NCBI GenBank assembly: GCA_036555065.1
Contig: DATBLZ010000038.1
Coordinates: 1-16,732 of the forward strand
From: DATBLZ01 sp036555065
GTDB taxonomy: Bacteria; Pseudomonadota; Gammaproteobacteria; Steroidobacterales; Rariloculaceae
Direction: 5' to 3'
Length of the DNA stretch: 16,732 nt
Below are positions 15,020-16,732 of the stretch, piece after piece. The stretch's first letter is position 1. Each line of letters opens with the position of its first letter. The notes beneath the pieces are model-generated. The model had not been told where the DNA came from, made no database searches, and worked only from the letters and a program-made list of their open reading frames with translations. Both the position numbers and the translations under genes were made by a program.

Positions 15020-16732
15020 ATGCGAATAATGGCAGGAGCCGGCTGCGCATCCGCCGTGGCGGTTGGCCTTTGGCTCGCCGCAGGCGCGGAGGAGTCGGCG
15101 CCGTCAGCCGCTGCCGCGTTTTCGCCCGAAGGCTTCATCGAAGCCAACTGCATCAAGTGCCACAACCAAGAAGCCTCGACGGCGATGGCACTCTTCTCGG
15201 GGCTCTTTCTCGACCGCGTCGACGTCCACGCTGTCGCGCGCGACCCGATGGTTTGGGAAGAGGTCGTGTTGAAGCTCCGCACGGGCATGATGCCGCCGTC
15301 GAGCGAGCCGCGGCCGGATTCCGTTGCCGAGGAGCGTTTCGTCACGTATCTAGAGCGTGAGCTCGACACCGCGGCGAAAACGCATTCGAATCCAGGCCGG
15401 CCGGCGCTGCATCGGCTCAACCGAGCCGAATACGAGAATGCAATTCGCGACCTTCTCGCGCTCGACGTCGATGCCGAGAGCTTGCTGCCGGTCGATGACG
15501 CCAGTTTTGGCTTCGACAACATCGCGGGATCATTGGGCGTCTCGCCGGTGCTCGTCGAGCGCTATGCGGACGCAGCGGCAAAGATCAGCCGTCTCGCGGT
15601 CGGCGATATGGCGATGACGCCGGAGCTCCAAACGCACTACGTGCCGAACTTCCTCATGCAGGGCGAGCACCTCGAAGGTCTGCCGTTCGGGACGCGCGGC
15701 GGGATTCGTGTCGAGCATTTCTTCCCGCTCGATGCCGAGTATCTGATCAGCGTCGATCTCATGAGCGCCGTCAACGGGATTCACATCGGCAACGGCGTGC
15801 CCAACGAGCAGCTCGAGATCGCCCTCGATGGCGAGCGCGTGGCGCTCTTCGACATCTCGAAGCCGCCGCCGGCGCCGCCCGCCGAGGAGGCCGAGGTCGC
15901 CGACGAGGCGGAGGAGGCCGCGGCAGTCGAGGCCGAGGCTGAAGCAGCCGACGAGCCCCGAGCCCCGGAAGCGGAGACCGAGGAAGAGGCAGCGCCCGCG
16001 CCCGAGTACGATGAGAAGGAGGGCCCGAAGTGGGAGGTCAGGCTCCCGGTCACGGCCGGCCCGCACGAGCTCACGGCGGCCTTCATCAAGAAGAACTACG
16101 CCCCGATCGAGGACATCATCGCGCAGCCGAGCAACACGCTGCTCGACCCGCTGTTCAACGGCACGCCCGAGGTGACGATGATCGCGCACGTCGGCAGCGT
16201 CACGGTCGATGGTCCGTACAACGCTCTGCGCCCGGGTGATACGCCGAGCCGCCGCAAGGTTTTCACGTGCGAGCCGCAGGCGCCGAGCGAGGAAGAGAAT
16301 TGCGCGCGCGAGATTCTCAGCACGCTCGCGTACCGCGCATACCGCCAGCCCGTGAGCACCGAACATATGTCGACGCTCATGGATTTCTTCGACCGCGGCC
16401 GCGCCGAAGGCGGGTTCGACAAAGGCATCGAGTTCGGACTGCAGCGCATTTTGTCGAGCCCGCAGTTCGTTTTCCGGTTCGAGCGGGATCCCGGCCGTGC
16501 CGTTGCTGCCGAGCCTTACCGCATCAGCGACAACGAGCTCGCCTCGCGGCTCGCATTCTTCCTTTGGAGCAGCATCCCCGACGATGAGCTTCTCGATCTT
16601 GCCGCGCGCAACCGGTTGAGACGCCCGGCGACGCTGCGCGCACAGGTCGAGCGCATGCTCGCGGACCCGCGCTCGGCGGCGCTCACGCAGAACTTCGCAG
16701 GTCAATGGCTTTACTTGCGCAACCTCGATATC
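15020..16732 (+). CDS. Second DUF1587/DUF1592 c-type cytochrome protein, 3' end cut by the window
   Basis: An uninterrupted frame of 571 codons runs from the ATG at 15020 to the right edge. It is a paralogue of the protein starting at 5243. Shared blocks are a heme c site CIKCH (44-48; CFDCH in the other), GMMPP, HRLNRAEYxNAIRDLLAL, LEGLPFGTRGG, LPVTAGPHEL, a FFLWSSIPD block and NFAGQWLYLRNL. The N-terminus is a Sec-type signal peptide (short basic start, hydrophobic 10-22) rather than a clear lipobox. The second heme site, DUF1588 and DUF1585 should lie beyond the window. It differs by an Ala/Glu-rich insert at about residues 280-335. GGGGAAG a few bases upstream supports this start. By analogy with the first locus, a DUF1552 gene may follow it. 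Confidence 0.88.
   Translation, partial: MRIMAGAGCASAVAVGLWLAAGAEESAPSAAAAFSPEGFIEANCIKCHNQEASTAMALFSGLFLDRVDVHAVARDPMVWEEVVLKLRTGMMPPSSEPRPDSVAEERFVTYLERELDTAAKTHSNPGRPALHRLNRAEYENAIRDLLALDVDAESLLPVDDASFGFDNIAGSLGVSPVLVERYADAAAKISRLAVGDMAMTPELQTHYVPNFLMQGEHLEGLPFGTRGGIRVEHFFPLDAEYLISVDLMSAVNGIHIGNGVPNEQLEIALDGERVALFDISKPPPAPPAEEAEVADEAEEAAAVEAEAEAADEPRAPEAETEEEAAPAPEYDEKEGPKWEVRLPVTAGPHELTAAFIKKNYAPIEDIIAQPSNTLLDPLFNGTPEVTMIAHVGSVTVDGPYNALRPGDTPSRRKVFTCEPQAPSEEENCAREILSTLAYRAYRQPVSTEHMSTLMDFFDRGRAEGGFDKGIEFGLQRILSSPQFVFRFERDPGRAVAAEPYRISDNELASRLAFFLWSSIPDDELLDLAARNRLRRPATLRAQVERMLADPRSAALTQNFAGQWLYLRNLDI
15854..16026 (+). repeat. Acidic Ala/Glu/Pro low-complexity insert in the second DUF1592 protein
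   Basis: After DGERVALFDISK the protein enters roughly 57 residues dominated by Glu, Ala, Pro and Asp, before returning to homology at WEVRLPVTAGPHEL. The paralogue at 5243 has a shorter Gly-rich segment at the same place. The stretch is likely disordered and surface exposed; function unknown. Confidence 0.75.

Noticed and set aside
15530..16705. Antisense open frame of 391 codons opposite the second DUF1592 gene
   Set aside because: The plus strand has an unbroken frame with a heme site and DUF1587/DUF1592 motifs; the antisense product is Arg/Leu-rich low complexity.

Overview
The window is a chromosome-like segment of a high-GC bacterium. Nine complete genes are visible, plus one gene cut by each edge. 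It holds no tRNA, rRNA, CRISPR array, integrase or insertion sequence. The gene set (a YqcC-family protein, an NnrU-family membrane protein, an ExeA/GspA-type ATPase, a DesA-like desaturase and DUF1592/DUF1552 cytochrome-type genes) points to a gammaproteobacterium, possibly an uncultured soil or marine lineage near the Steroidobacterales. That placement is inference from gene content only.

Left part (1-4816): the tail of a cyclase/kynurenine-formamidase-like gene is followed by a stand-alone elongation factor G gene. EF-G is translationally coupled to a yqcC-like gene through a GTGA overlap. Facing them is a leftward pair: a GlcG/HbpS-like small protein followed 12 nt later by a 14-helix-type MFS drug exporter. 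The exporter's 3' end overlaps yqcC by 35 bp. This EF-G is not in a str operon and has sequence traits of mitochondrial/spd-type EF-G1.

Centre (4817-11497): a 426-bp non-coding stretch is full of inverted repeats and contains a strong intrinsic terminator that points left, with no obvious gene feeding it. It is followed by a rightward operon with 18-26 nt gaps. The operon encodes a c-type-cytochrome lipoprotein of the DUF1587/DUF1592/DUF1588/DUF1585 family, a Tat-exported DUF1552 protein, a secreted ankyrin-repeat protein and an NnrU-family membrane protein. The first three all carry export signals, so they probably work together outside the cytoplasm; their substrate is unknown.

Right part (11498-16732): an ExeA-like AAA ATPase with a very long Pro/Ala-rich linker and an acidic tail is transcribed leftward. 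A fatty-acid desaturase with an unusual transposase-like C-terminal extension runs rightward. The window ends inside a second DUF1587/DUF1592 cytochrome gene, a paralogue of the first, which carries an extra acidic low-complexity insert. The duplicated cytochrome locus with its DUF1552 and ankyrin partners is the best candidate for an undescribed system here.
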